Assembly: GCA_026706325.1 (NCBI GenBank)
Contig: JAPOYZ010000219.1
Coordinates: forward strand, 1 to 10,770
Reading direction: 5' to 3'
Source of the DNA: Candidatus Aminicenantota bacterium
GTDB lineage: Bacteria > Acidobacteriota > UBA6911 > RPQK01 > JAJDTT01
Length of the DNA: 10,770 nt
This document shows positions 1 to 6,886 of the stretch, one piece after another. The notes beneath the pieces are model-generated. The model ran no database searches and was not told the DNA's origin. It was given only the letters and a program-made list of their open reading frames with translations. The stretch's first letter is position 1. Each line of letters opens with the position of its first letter. The position numbers and the translations under genes were made by a program.

Positions 1-1085
1 TTGTCGGCGATGGCGTAAATCTCCTCCAACACTTCGGTCAGGCGGGTCCGGGGAACCACCGTGTCCTGGAGATAGAAGTTCCTGGCCAGCCGCCCAAAGG
101 CGCCGTAGGCTTTCTTCCGGCCGGCCCAGAGCTTGGCCCGCTGCGCCTCGTCGCGAGCCACCAGAACCTCTCGAGCACCATTGTTCCTGAGGATCCGGTC
201 GATGAGACCCTCGGTGTCCTCGATCTCGCACCCCAGCCCGTCCAGTTCCACCAACAGCACGGCCGCCGCATCGGTGGGATACCCGGCGGCATAGTGTGAG
301 TCTTCCACGGCCTGGATCGTCAACTGGTCGATGATCTCCATGGCGGCCGGGATGATGCCCCGGGCGATGATGCCGCTCACCGACCGGGTGGCGTCCGCCA
401 TGCTGGTGAAGTCGGCCAGGAAGGTTTTGACCTGCTCCGGAAGTGGCAGCAGCCGGACCCAGGCCTTGGTCAGAATTCCCAGGGTCCCTTCGCTTCCGGT
501 GAACAGTCCCGTCAAGTCGAAGCCGGCGTTCTCACCCTGAGGACTCCCCAACTGCACCAGGTCTCCCTCGGGGGTCACCACCTCGGCGGCCAGGACATGC
601 AGAACCGTGGTGCCATATTTGAGGCAGTGCGGCCCTCCGGCATTGGCGCCGATGTTTCCGCCGACGGTGCAGGTGCTCTGGCTGGACGGGTCGGGCGCGA
701 AATAGAGACCCTTCGGCTTGACCTGTTCCGAGAGCTCCAGATTGACGACGCCGGGTTCCACCACGGCATAACGCTCCCGGGCGTTGACCTCGAGGATCCG
801 GTTCAGATGGGAGAGCTGGACCAGAATTCCGCCGCTGATGGGAACAGCGCCGCCGCTGAGACTGGTTCCGGCGCCCCGTGGAAGGTAGGGAACGTCGTTG
901 GCATAGGCGAGCCGAACGATCTCCTGGATCTGCCGGGCCGTAGACGGATAGACCACGAAATCGGGCGGACGACGGTGAAAGATCAGCGCGTCGCACTCGT
1001 AGACCACCAGTTCGGAGGGGTGGGACTGGACCTTGTCCTCTCCCACGATGGCCGCCAGGCGCCGTCTGAGCTCCTCTCTGTCCAT
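1..1085 (-). CDS. glcD: FAD-linked oxidase, glycolate oxidase subunit GlcD-like (partial, C-terminus missing)
   Basis: This gene encodes a flavoprotein of the GlcD / D-lactate dehydrogenase family, which oxidises short 2-hydroxy acids such as glycolate or D-lactate to 2-keto acids. Only the first 361 residues are in the window; the family usually has about 450-490, so the C-terminal quarter lies beyond the left edge. The PCMH-type FAD-binding domain spans roughly residues 41-220. It shows RGAGTSLSGGA at 70-80, PDPSSQ at 131-136, GGPHCLKYG at 150-158 and GLFTGSEGTLGI at 193-204, all hallmark GlcD segments. The FAD-oxidase C-terminal domain begins near 220 and includes WAGRKKA (320-326) and VVPRTRL (343-349). 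ATG at 1085 is chosen because a GAGGAAGG Shine-Dalgarno sequence lies just upstream. The gene starts 19 bases after the M32 peptidase stop, so the two are probably co-transcribed. Substrate is not determined; a GlcD-like D-lactate dehydrogenase is equally possible. No GlcE or GlcF partner is visible here. Confidence 0.9.
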   Translation of the reverse strand, partial: MDREELRRRLAAIVGEDKVQSHPSELVVYECDALIFHRRPPDFVVYPSTARQIQEIVRLAYANDVPYLPRGAGTSLSGGAVPISGGILVQLSHLNRILEVNARERYAVVEPGVVNLELSEQVKPKGLYFAPDPSSQSTCTVGGNIGANAGGPHCLKYGTTVLHVLAAEVVTPEGDLVQLGSPQGENAGFDLTGLFTGSEGTLGILTKAWVRLLPLPEQVKTFLADFTSMADATRSVSGIIARGIIPAAMEIIDQLTIQAVEDSHYAAGYPTDAAAVLLVELDGLGCEIEDTEGLIDRILRNNGAREVLVARDEAQRAKLWAGRKKAYGAFGRLARNFYLQDTVVPRTRLTEVLEEIYAIAD

Positions 1086-1104
1086 GGGTTACCTTCCTCG
1101 GGGA

Positions 1105-2604
1105 TCAGCCGTCGAGTTGGTACAGCCGAGAAAACTTCCCCTCCAGATAGCTCAGCAGGTAACGGGAATCCAGGGGTTCTCCGCTGATCTCCAGAATCAA
1201 CTCCCCTGCGGTTCGGGTTCTCCCCTTCCGGTGGATCCGCTCCCGCAGCCATTCCCTCAAGGGAAGGTACTGGCCGGCGGAGAACTGCGCGTCCAGATCG
1301 GGAAAAACCTGGCGGGCGCTGGCATGGATCTGCGATGCGTACAGGTTTCCCAGCAGGTAAGTGGGGAAATAGCCCACGAGGCCCTGCGACCAGTGAGTGT
1401 CCTGGAGCACTCCGTCGGCAGCGTTTCCGGGCACCACTCCCAGGTACTGCCGCATCCGTTCGACCCAGATCCCCTCCAGGTCCGAAACCGGCAGATCCTG
1501 GTCCAGAAGGGCCTTTTCCAATTCGTAACGCAAGATGATGTGCAACCCGTAGGTCACCTCGTCGGCTTCGACCCGGATCAGGCTGGCCTCGACGCGATTG
1601 ACTCCCCTCAGGAAGGACTCCAGCGGCACCGTGTCCAGTTGCCCGGGAAAGGCTTTGCGGAGTCGCGGATACCAGTACTCCCAAAAAGGAAGGCTTCGGG
1701 CCACCTGGTTCTCCCAGAGCCGGGACTGGGACTCGTGTATGCCCAGAGAGATGGATTGACAGGCGGGAGACCCATACTTCTTGCCGCCCAACCCCTGTTC
1801 GTAGAGGGCATGGCCGCCCTCGTGAACGATGCCGAAGAAGGAGGAGACGAAGCTGTCTTCCCCATACCGGGTCGTGATGCGCACGTCCAGAGGAGAAAAG
1901 CCGCAGCAGAACGGATGCGGGGACACGTCCAGGCGGCCCGCCTTCCAATCGAATCCAATGGCTCCCAGGACGCTTCGTCCGAATGCCTCCTGCGCGGCCC
2001 TGGGGTAGTTTCCCTTCAGCAGGTCCGCCGGAGGCTGATGCGCGGCTCCCTGGATCTTCCCCAGCAACCGCGTCAACTCCGGCCGCAGCAAGGAAAAAAG
2101 CGGATCCAACTGGCGGGTGGTCATGCCCGGTTCGTAGTCGTCCAGCAGTGCGTCATAGAGGCAGTCGCCGGTGGCCAGACAGGTGGCCTCCTGCCGCTTG
2201 AGATGCAGAATTCTCTCCAGCCAGGGCCGGAAACCCTCGAAATCGGAGTCCTTCCGGGCCGCGACCCAGGCCTCGTACCCCAGCGATGTCGTTTCCGCCA
2301 TTTCCCGGACCAGAGACTCGGGGATGCGCGTCGCGCGGTCGTGTCTCCGCCTCATCTCCCGGACGGCCGCCCCTGTCCATTCGCCAAGTTCCGTGGCTTC
2401 GAGTTCGTTCAGAACTGCCGACCAGCGGGGACGGGTGAGCCTCTGGTGATACAGGGCCGCCAGAGAGGCACTCTGCTGCGCCCGGGGACCGGCTCCGCTC
2501 GAAGGCATGGTGGTCTCCTGGTCCCATCCGAGCATCTCCAGAATGCTCTCCAGGTGAACCAGTTCCCTGCTCTGCTCGTCAAACCATTCCTGCGATGCGC
2601 TCAT
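1105..2604 (-). CDS. Carboxypeptidase Taq family (M32) metallocarboxypeptidase
   Basis: This is a cytosolic zinc carboxypeptidase of the M32 (Taq/Pfu) family, which removes C-terminal amino acids from peptides. At 499 residues it matches the usual family length of about 500. The zinc site is complete: HEGGH (the HEXXH motif) lies at residues 261-265, and the third ligand Glu lies 30 residues after the first His in the family segment GIHESQSRLWEN (from about 288). The N-terminal segment with LGWDQET (residues 25-31) is also typical of M32. There is no signal peptide. The same frame extends upstream to 2796, but ATG at 2604 is chosen because the domain begins immediately there, because GAGGG precedes it by 7 bases, and because the extension would run into the divergent gene. 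It heads a probable two-gene transcript with the GlcD-like oxidase and is divergent from the FAH-family gene. The role is presumably general peptide turnover. Confidence 0.95.
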   Translation of the reverse strand: MSASQEWFDEQSRELVHLESILEMLGWDQETTMPSSGAGPRAQQSASLAALYHQRLTRPRWSAVLNELEATELGEWTGAAVREMRRRHDRATRIPESLVREMAETTSLGYEAWVAARKDSDFEGFRPWLERILHLKRQEATCLATGDCLYDALLDDYEPGMTTRQLDPLFSLLRPELTRLLGKIQGAAHQPPADLLKGNYPRAAQEAFGRSVLGAIGFDWKAGRLDVSPHPFCCGFSPLDVRITTRYGEDSFVSSFFGIVHEGGHALYEQGLGGKKYGSPACQSISLGIHESQSRLWENQVARSLPFWEYWYPRLRKAFPGQLDTVPLESFLRGVNRVEASLIRVEADEVTYGLHIILRYELEKALLDQDLPVSDLEGIWVERMRQYLGVVPGNAADGVLQDTHWSQGLVGYFPTYLLGNLYASQIHASARQVFPDLDAQFSAGQYLPLREWLRERIHRKGRTRTAGELILEISGEPLDSRYLLSYLEGKFSRLYQLDG

Positions 2605-2768
2605 CTCGATACCCTCGGGGACGGACTCGCCCCACCAACGGCCGCCCGGTCCGCACGCCGGATCCCGGCACCGCCGGTATGGTCCAACAAGTACCCGCGA
2701 AAAGTCCAGTTGCGAACCGGTCCGGCAACGTGTGAGATTAGACTCTTGACAAACCGTTGGAGGACTCC
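2605..2768. promoter_or_regulatory. Divergent intergenic region between M32 peptidase and FAH-family gene
   Basis: These 164 bases separate two genes that point away from each other, so promoters for both must lie here or overlap the gene starts. GGAGG at 2759-2763, five bases before ATG 2769, is a clear ribosome binding site for the plus-strand gene. It argues against the in-frame TTG at 2757, which would place it inside the coding region. A TTGACA at 2746-2751 is too close to the start codon to act as the -35 box of that gene. A GCCGG-ATC-CCGGC inverted repeat lies near 2657-2669. No convincing -35/-10 pair could be assigned on either strand. Confidence 0.4.
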
Positions 2769-3653
2769 ATGAAGTATTTCCGCTACCGGAACGCACAGGG
2801 CGATGCCCATCTCATCGTGCAAGACGAAACGGGCGGACTGTTCGATCTGACCCGCGATGCTCCCGTTGAAGGCTTCACCGATCTGGTCCGCTGGGCCCGC
2901 CTGATGGGCCAAAGCGTGGACGGCCTGGTGGGAAACCTGCTGCGGAACGGCGACCGGCGAGTTTCGTCCGCGGAGCTGATCGGCCAGGGCCTGCAACTCG
3001 GCCGTCCACTCGTGCCACCCGAAGTCTGGGCGGCCGGTGTCACCTATCGCAAGAGCCGGGACGAGCGGGAGCGGGAAAGCGAAACCCCCGATCCCTACGC
3101 CAAGGTCTACCGGGCCGAACGACCCGAGATTTTTCTCAAGGCGACCCCGGCCCGTTGCGTCGGCCCCGGAGAGGCCGTCGGTGTTCGCGGGGACTCCGGC
3201 TGGGACGTGCCGGAAGCCGAGTTGGCCTTCATCCTCCATGACGGACGAATCACCGGCTTCACGGCGGGCAACGACGTGAGTAGCCGTTCCATCGAGGGAG
3301 CCAACCCGCTCTACCTCCCCCAAGCCAAGATCTACCGCCGATGCTGCTCCATCGGCCCCTGCATCGTGAGCGCCGGGTCCGTTGCCGATCCCCACAACCT
3401 GGCCGTAAGCTGCGAAATATTCCGCGACGGCGACCGGGTATTTTCGGGGGAGACTTCCACCTCCCGGATGGTCAGAACCTGCGAAGAACTGGCCGGATTC
3501 CTCACCCGGCACAACACGGTCCCGGACGGGACGGTGGTCCTGACGGGAACCGGAATCGTTCCGCATCAGGAGTTCTCGCTTCAGCCGGGAGACCGGGTCA
3601 GAATCGAAATCGAAGACATCGGAATCCTGGAGAATCCCGTCGTCCAGGTCTGA
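2769..3653 (+). CDS. Fumarylacetoacetate hydrolase family protein, 2-keto-3-deoxy-sugar-acid dehydratase-like
   Basis: This 294-residue protein belongs to the FAH superfamily of metal-dependent enzymes acting on 2-keto acids by C-C cleavage, decarboxylation or dehydration. The acidic metal-ligand pattern is visible: E149-A-E151 in VPEAELAF, then D169 in GNDVSSRSIE. A lysine follows at K187 in LPQAKIYRRCC. From memory, the segments YAKVYRAERPEIFLKAT (110-126) and ENPLYLPQ-like (179-185), and the spacing of the D and K, resemble 2-keto-3-deoxy-D-arabinonate dehydratases (KdaD of Sulfolobus) more than true fumarylacetoacetases, which are longer. The substrate therefore stays open; a sugar-acid dehydratase is my preferred guess. 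It is cytosolic, with no signal peptide. The start is fixed by GGAGG five bases upstream. It is a single gene, divergent from the M32 peptidase and convergent with the reductase; no obvious bidirectional terminator is seen in the 79 bases after it. Confidence 0.88.
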   Translation: MKYFRYRNAQGDAHLIVQDETGGLFDLTRDAPVEGFTDLVRWARLMGQSVDGLVGNLLRNGDRRVSSAELIGQGLQLGRPLVPPEVWAAGVTYRKSRDERERESETPDPYAKVYRAERPEIFLKATPARCVGPGEAVGVRGDSGWDVPEAELAFILHDGRITGFTAGNDVSSRSIEGANPLYLPQAKIYRRCCSIGPCIVSAGSVADPHNLAVSCEIFRDGDRVFSGETSTSRMVRTCEELAGFLTRHNTVPDGTVVLTGTGIVPHQEFSLQPGDRVRIEIEDIGILENPVVQV

Positions 3654-3732
3654 GGCGAGGGAAGAGTGTTCTTTTGCCGGCTGAATGATGGCGTTGGGCT
3701 GCCGCTGGCGTCATAGCGTAGCTGGATTCCGA

Positions 3733-4491
3733 TCAGGGACGGGGCAGCACGAATCCTCCGTCGATCCGGAGGATCGAACCGGTCACGTAGCTGGCGTCAT
3801 CACTGACCAGGTAGGCGACCCCCTTGCCGATTTCTTCGATGGTCCCGAGGCGCCCCATGGGAAGTTTCTTCCCCGCTTCCCTGATCTGTTCTTCGGTGGC
3901 GTACTTGCGTTCTCCAGGCGTGTCGATCCACCCCGGTTCCACTATATTGACCCTGATCTCGTCCTTCACCAGCTCCATGGCCAGGGTCCGGCCCATGTGA
4001 TTGATGCCGGCTTTGGCGATGTTGTAGGGAATGGAATTCACGATGGGGAGATAGGCATGGACCGAGCTGATGATGACGATGTTTCCGCCTTGGCCCTGCG
4101 ACAACATCTGGCGGGCTGCAAACTGACAGCAATGGATCACGCCCCAAAGGCAGACACCCAGAGTCAACTGCATGTCCGCGACGCTCAGATCCACGAATGG
4201 TTTGCGCCTGCTGACCGCGGCGTTGGCCACCAGGATGTCGAGCCGTCCCAGTTGCTCCACGGTGGCGGAGACCAGTTCCCGATCCTGTTGGCGGTCCGAC
4301 ACGTCCGCCTGCAGGACGATGGCCCGCCGGCCCAGGGATCGCACCTCGCCCGCGACCTCTTCCGCCTCGTCGCCGTGGCTCCGGTAGTTGACGGCAATGT
4401 CCGCCCCCCGGCGGGCCATCTCCAGAGCGCAACCTCGTCCGATTCCCCGATTGGCGCCCGTGACCAGGGCGACTTTGCCTGACAAGCTCAT
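3733..4491 (-). CDS. SDR family NAD(P)-dependent oxidoreductase with altered active-site motif
   Basis: This is a classical short-chain dehydrogenase/reductase of 252 residues, the normal length. It has a Rossmann glycine motif TGANRGIG at 11-18, the acidic VSD-type cofactor segment at 63-66 (DVSD), catalytic Ser143, Tyr156 and Lys160 (YNIAK), PGW at 186-188 and the C-terminal IDGG at 243-246. Residues 33-36 (AVNY followed by RS) suggest NADP(H) preference, weakly. Two positions are unusual: the NNAG motif reads NAAV (90-93), and the tetrad Asn usually found in VNLxG is Cys114 (VCLWG). Sequence style is nearest to 3-oxoacyl-ACP reductase / glucose dehydrogenase-like SDRs, but the substrate cannot be read from it. 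An in-frame ATG exists at 4551, yet ATG 4491 is preferred because GAGGAG lies five bases upstream and the domain starts there. It is monocistronic as far as the window shows, with a repeat element in its upstream region. Confidence 0.9.
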   Translation of the reverse strand: MSLSGKVALVTGANRGIGRGCALEMARRGADIAVNYRSHGDEAEEVAGEVRSLGRRAIVLQADVSDRQQDRELVSATVEQLGRLDILVANAAVSRRKPFVDLSVADMQLTLGVCLWGVIHCCQFAARQMLSQGQGGNIVIISSVHAYLPIVNSIPYNIAKAGINHMGRTLAMELVKDEIRVNIVEPGWIDTPGERKYATEEQIREAGKKLPMGRLGTIEEIGKGVAYLVSDDASYVTGSILRIDGGFVLPRP

Positions 4492-4814
4492 TCGTGCTCC
4501 TCTTCCTTCCCGCTCCCGCCCCGGATCCGGTTTCCGCAGTCTCACCGGCACGGAACCCGTTCAATAGCGTGTCAAGGTACGAAACCCCCCGAAACAATGT
4601 CAAATCGAAGCGGACGGAGATCCGACTGCGGCAACCTCGCGGAGAGAGGCAGCCGGAAGAAATTCCGAAGAGTTGGGATTTGTATCTGGATCCGGGACTC
4701 AGGCGGAAATCAACCCAGCCGTGCAGGAAAAGACCTTCCAGCCAGTCCGTTCCCGGGCCGGCCGATCTGCAGCTTCGGTGGGACCAATTGACCCGTTTCG
4801 ATCAGGACGCCCGG
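4492..4814. other. Non-coding stretch upstream of the reductase
   Basis: These 323 bases lie between the start of the reductase and the stop of the cyclophilin gene, both on the minus strand. No reading frame here resembles a protein, and the frames that cross it belong to the antisense of neighbouring genes. It should contain the reductase promoter and the 3' end of the cyclophilin transcript. GAGGAG at 4497-4502 (minus) is the reductase ribosome binding site. The nested repeat at 4570-4603 is the only ordered structure I see. I found no hairpin followed by a T-run after the cyclophilin stop. Confidence 0.6.
4570..4603 (-). repeat. Nested direct-repeat element, candidate promoter/operator of the reductase gene
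   Basis: Read on the minus strand, this 34-base element is TTGACA, 2 bases, GTTTCG, 4 bases (GGGG), GTTTCG, 4 bases, TTGACA. The two GTTTCG copies are exactly 10 bases apart, one helical turn, and the two TTGACA copies are 28 apart. TTGACA is the perfect sigma-70-type -35 hexamer. From the distal copy an 18-base spacer leads to TACCTT, a weak -10; the proximal copy has no recognisable -10. It lies 79-112 bases upstream of the reductase ATG. A regulator binding one DNA face at the GTTTCG pair is an inference; the repeats themselves are directly visible. Confidence 0.45.
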
Positions 4815-5480
4815 CTATCCCGCGCTGGCTTCCGTGGCCGTCTCTTCCGGGAACTCCCGGTAGTCGACTCTCATCCGCTTGATGGTCATCTTGGCGGTCG
4901 GATAGTTGTTCAACTTCCGGTCGTTCTTGACGATGGGAGAGTCTCCGATGGCGTCGGCCACCTCCATCCCTTCGATCACTTCGCCGAAGATGTTGTACTT
5001 GCCGTCCCACTCACTCTTGCGGCGAAGGACGATGAAGAACTGACAACTCGACGAGTCGGGTTGAGTGTCCTTCCGCATCATGCCCACGGCCCCGCGCCCC
5101 ACGTCGTAATCCTCTTGGAACTCCGCGTTGATCCACTCGGCGGCGTTGCCCTTGCCATCGTTGTAGGGATCGTTGTCCTTGGAGAACGGATCTCCTCCCT
5201 GGATGAAGCCCCGGCTCACGTAGTGAAAGGTGGAGCGGTTGTAGAATCCCGCCATCGCCATGATCTTGAACCGTTCCGCGGTATTGGGCGCAAGATCGGG
5301 ACGCAATCGGATGACGATGTCCCCCTTGATGGTCTGGATCGTCACCACCGGATCCCCTGCCGGAGGTGGCGGCTCGGGCTTTTCTTCCGGGGCCTTGGCG
5401 ACATCTCCTCCAGCCGGCCCGGAGCAAGCCGGGATCGAGAGAATGACCAAAGACATCAAGATGATCTTAAAACCGCGCAT
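4815..5480 (-). CDS. Lipoprotein cyclophilin-type peptidyl-prolyl cis-trans isomerase
   Basis: This is a 221-residue exported cyclophilin that would help fold proteins in the periplasm. The N-terminus is a lipoprotein signal: MRGFKI, a hydrophobic stretch and the lipobox I-P-A-C with acylated Cys19. Ser at +2 favours the outer membrane in the E. coli rule. A proline-rich linker (about 30-44) leads to the cyclophilin domain (about 45-207). Recognisable segments are IRLRPDLAPNTAERF (57-71), GFIQGGDP (91-98), CQFFIVL (146-152) and the W158...YNIFGEVIEGMEV region (162-174). The catalytic Arg normally following FH (FHRV..GF) is Tyr87 here, so isomerase activity may be weak or absent, although Arg90 is close by. 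AGGAGG six bases upstream of ATG 5480 supports the start. It lies downstream of the aminotransferase with 104 bases between; a hairpin in that gap suggests a separate transcript. Confidence 0.92.
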   Translation of the reverse strand: MRGFKIILMSLVILSIPACSGPAGGDVAKAPEEKPEPPPPAGDPVVTIQTIKGDIVIRLRPDLAPNTAERFKIMAMAGFYNRSTFHYVSRGFIQGGDPFSKDNDPYNDGKGNAAEWINAEFQEDYDVGRGAVGMMRKDTQPDSSSCQFFIVLRRKSEWDGKYNIFGEVIEGMEVADAIGDSPIVKNDRKLNNYPTAKMTIKRMRVDYREFPEETATEASAG

Positions 5481-5554
5481 CGTGTCCCTCCTGGTGGGAA
5501 ATATGTGTCATTTTTAGCACAGTCCATACGGAAAGACCAGAATCGGCCTGAATT

Positions 5555-5579
5555 CGGAGCCGGGTGACGACCCGCTCCG
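5555..5579 (-). terminator. GC-rich hairpin just after the aminotransferase stop (possible operon end)
   Basis: On the minus strand this is CGGAG-CGGGT-CGTC-ACCCG-G-CTCCG: two 5-bp stem segments with one bulged base and a 4-base loop. It begins six bases after the aminotransferase stop codon. No T-run follows it, so it is not a canonical intrinsic terminator. It may mark the transcript's 3' end by another mechanism or protect the message from 3' decay. Confidence 0.4.
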
Positions 5580-5584
5580 GCATT

Positions 5585-6886
5585 TCACCTCCTCGTCATC
5601 TCCTCGAAGACCTCTTCCGCCGTCTCCAACACCGTTTCCACGTCGTCCCCGGTGAGGGCAGCCGAGACGAACCAGAGCCCCCTTCCGATGATCCGAACCC
5701 CTCTTCGGAGCAGGCCGTAAGCGAACTCATCCATCAGTCCCGCGTCGTAGCCGGCGCACTGACGGTAGTTCCGGATCGATTCCCGGGTCGAAAACCCGGT
5801 GTGAAACACGGGCCCGAGTCCTTGGACCAGCAAGGGGAGGCCTCGAGCGCGGGCCCGGGCCTGAAGGCCCTCCATGAGACGGCGTCCCAGCCGGGTGATT
5901 CTCGGGTACAACTCGCTCCGCTCCCGCCTCAGGACCTCGACCGAGGCCAGAGAAGCCGCCAGCACGGGGATATTCGCGTTCATGGTCCCCGCGTGGATCA
6001 CCCGGCCGTCCGCCAGGCATTCCATGAAGGATCGTCTTCCGGCGATCAGGCTGAGGGGAAAGCCGCTGGCCATGGCCTTTCCGTAGATCGACAGGTCGGC
6101 CTGGACTCCCAGCAGTTCCTGTGCCCCTCCCAGGGCAACACGGAAACCGGTGATGACCTCGTCGAAGATGAGCACCACACCGTGCCGGGTGCAGAGTTCC
6201 CGAAGTCCCTCCAAAAAACCGGGCTCCGGGACGATGCAACTGTTGTTGCACATGATGGGCTCGGTGACCACGGCGGCGATCTCGGGATCCCGCTCCAAGG
6301 TCTCCCGGATCACCTCCAGATCGTTCCAGGGCAGGACGATGACCTGATCCAGAACCGAGTCGGGTTGCCCTCCGGTGAGAAGAGAGGTCCGGTATCCCGA
6401 ACCGTCCTCCGCCGGCTTGACGTCCAGGAAGATGTCGTCGAACCATCCGTGGTAGTGGCCCTCGAACTTGAGGATCTTCCGCTTTCCGGTCAGGGCCCGG
6501 GCCATGCGAAAGGCCGCATGGGCCGCGTCGGACCCGCTGTTGGAGAACCGCACCAGGTCCACACCGGGCAGAACCCGGGTCAAGAGCCGTGCCAGTTCGA
6601 TCTCAAGCTCGCTCTGGGCCGCAAAAAGCTGTCCCCTGGACTGCTCGACCCGGACCCGCTCCAGGACTTCCGGGTGGGAATGTCCCAGCAGCATGGGTCC
6701 CTGGCTCAGGGTGAAGTCGATGTACTCGTTGCCGTCCACGTCCCGGACCCGGGCTCCCCGCCCTTCGGAGAAGAACATGGGATGGGGACGTCCCAGGGTC
6801 CGAAAATGGCTGCTGACGCCCCCGGCCAGAACCTTGCAGGCCTCCTGGTACAGTTCCTGCGATCGACGGAATCGATAAGGTTTCAA
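5585..6886 (-). CDS. Class III PLP aminotransferase, glutamate-1-semialdehyde 2,1-aminomutase-like
   Basis: This is a 433-residue fold-type I PLP enzyme of class III (the HemL/GSAM-like branch), full length for the family (about 425-435). PLP-binding landmarks are the phosphate-binding NSGSDA at 116-121, the Asp242 pyridine ligand in FDEVITGFR and the Schiff-base lysine K270 in YGKAMASGFP. Thr301 in GTMNAN sits at the usual phosphate contact from the neighbouring subunit. FEGHYHGW (141-148) is typical of GSAM-like enzymes. Standard GSAM has a threonine and glutamate in NSGTEA, replaced here by Ser-Asp, and the setting is not haem biosynthesis, so I would not call it hemL. No signal peptide is seen, so it should be cytosolic. 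The start is TTG at 6886, overlapping the stop of the PPC gene as TTGA; GGGG lies seven bases upstream, and the next in-frame ATG (Met37) would remove conserved sequence. It is the last gene of the right-hand operon. Confidence 0.88.
   Translation of the reverse strand: MKPYRFRRSQELYQEACKVLAGGVSSHFRTLGRPHPMFFSEGRGARVRDVDGNEYIDFTLSQGPMLLGHSHPEVLERVRVEQSRGQLFAAQSELEIELARLLTRVLPGVDLVRFSNSGSDAAHAAFRMARALTGKRKILKFEGHYHGWFDDIFLDVKPAEDGSGYRTSLLTGGQPDSVLDQVIVLPWNDLEVIRETLERDPEIAAVVTEPIMCNNSCIVPEPGFLEGLRELCTRHGVVLIFDEVITGFRVALGGAQELLGVQADLSIYGKAMASGFPLSLIAGRRSFMECLADGRVIHAGTMNANIPVLAASLASVEVLRRERSELYPRITRLGRRLMEGLQARARARGLPLLVQGLGPVFHTGFSTRESIRNYRQCAGYDAGLMDEFAYGLLRRGVRIIGRGLWFVSAALTGDDVETVLETAEEVFEEMTRR

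Noticed and set aside
2746..2751. TTGACA as the -35 box of the FAH-family gene
   Set aside because: A -10 box at normal spacing would fall on or inside the start codon and ribosome binding site.
1033..2772. Plus-strand open frame of 579 codons opposite the M32 peptidase
   Set aside because: It mirrors the M32 gene, is rich in Arg, Gly, Pro and Gln with no recognisable domain, and overlaps genes with complete motifs. It is an antisense shadow of GC-rich coding DNA.
3654..3732. Bidirectional terminator between the convergent FAH-family and reductase genes
   Set aside because: Only 3-4 bp stems could be found and there is no T-run, so no structure is supported.
5504..5521. TGTG...CACA inverted repeat upstream of the cyclophilin gene, resembling a CRP/FNR site
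   Set aside because: The half-sites are 10 bases apart rather than the 8 of the TGTG-N8-CACA core, and the inner bases do not fit; too little to call an operator.
5585..6886. True hemL (glutamate-1-semialdehyde aminomutase of haem synthesis)
   Set aside because: The phosphate-binding motif differs from the usual NSGTEA, and the gene is embedded in an exported-protein operon without other haem genes; a related aminotransferase is safer.
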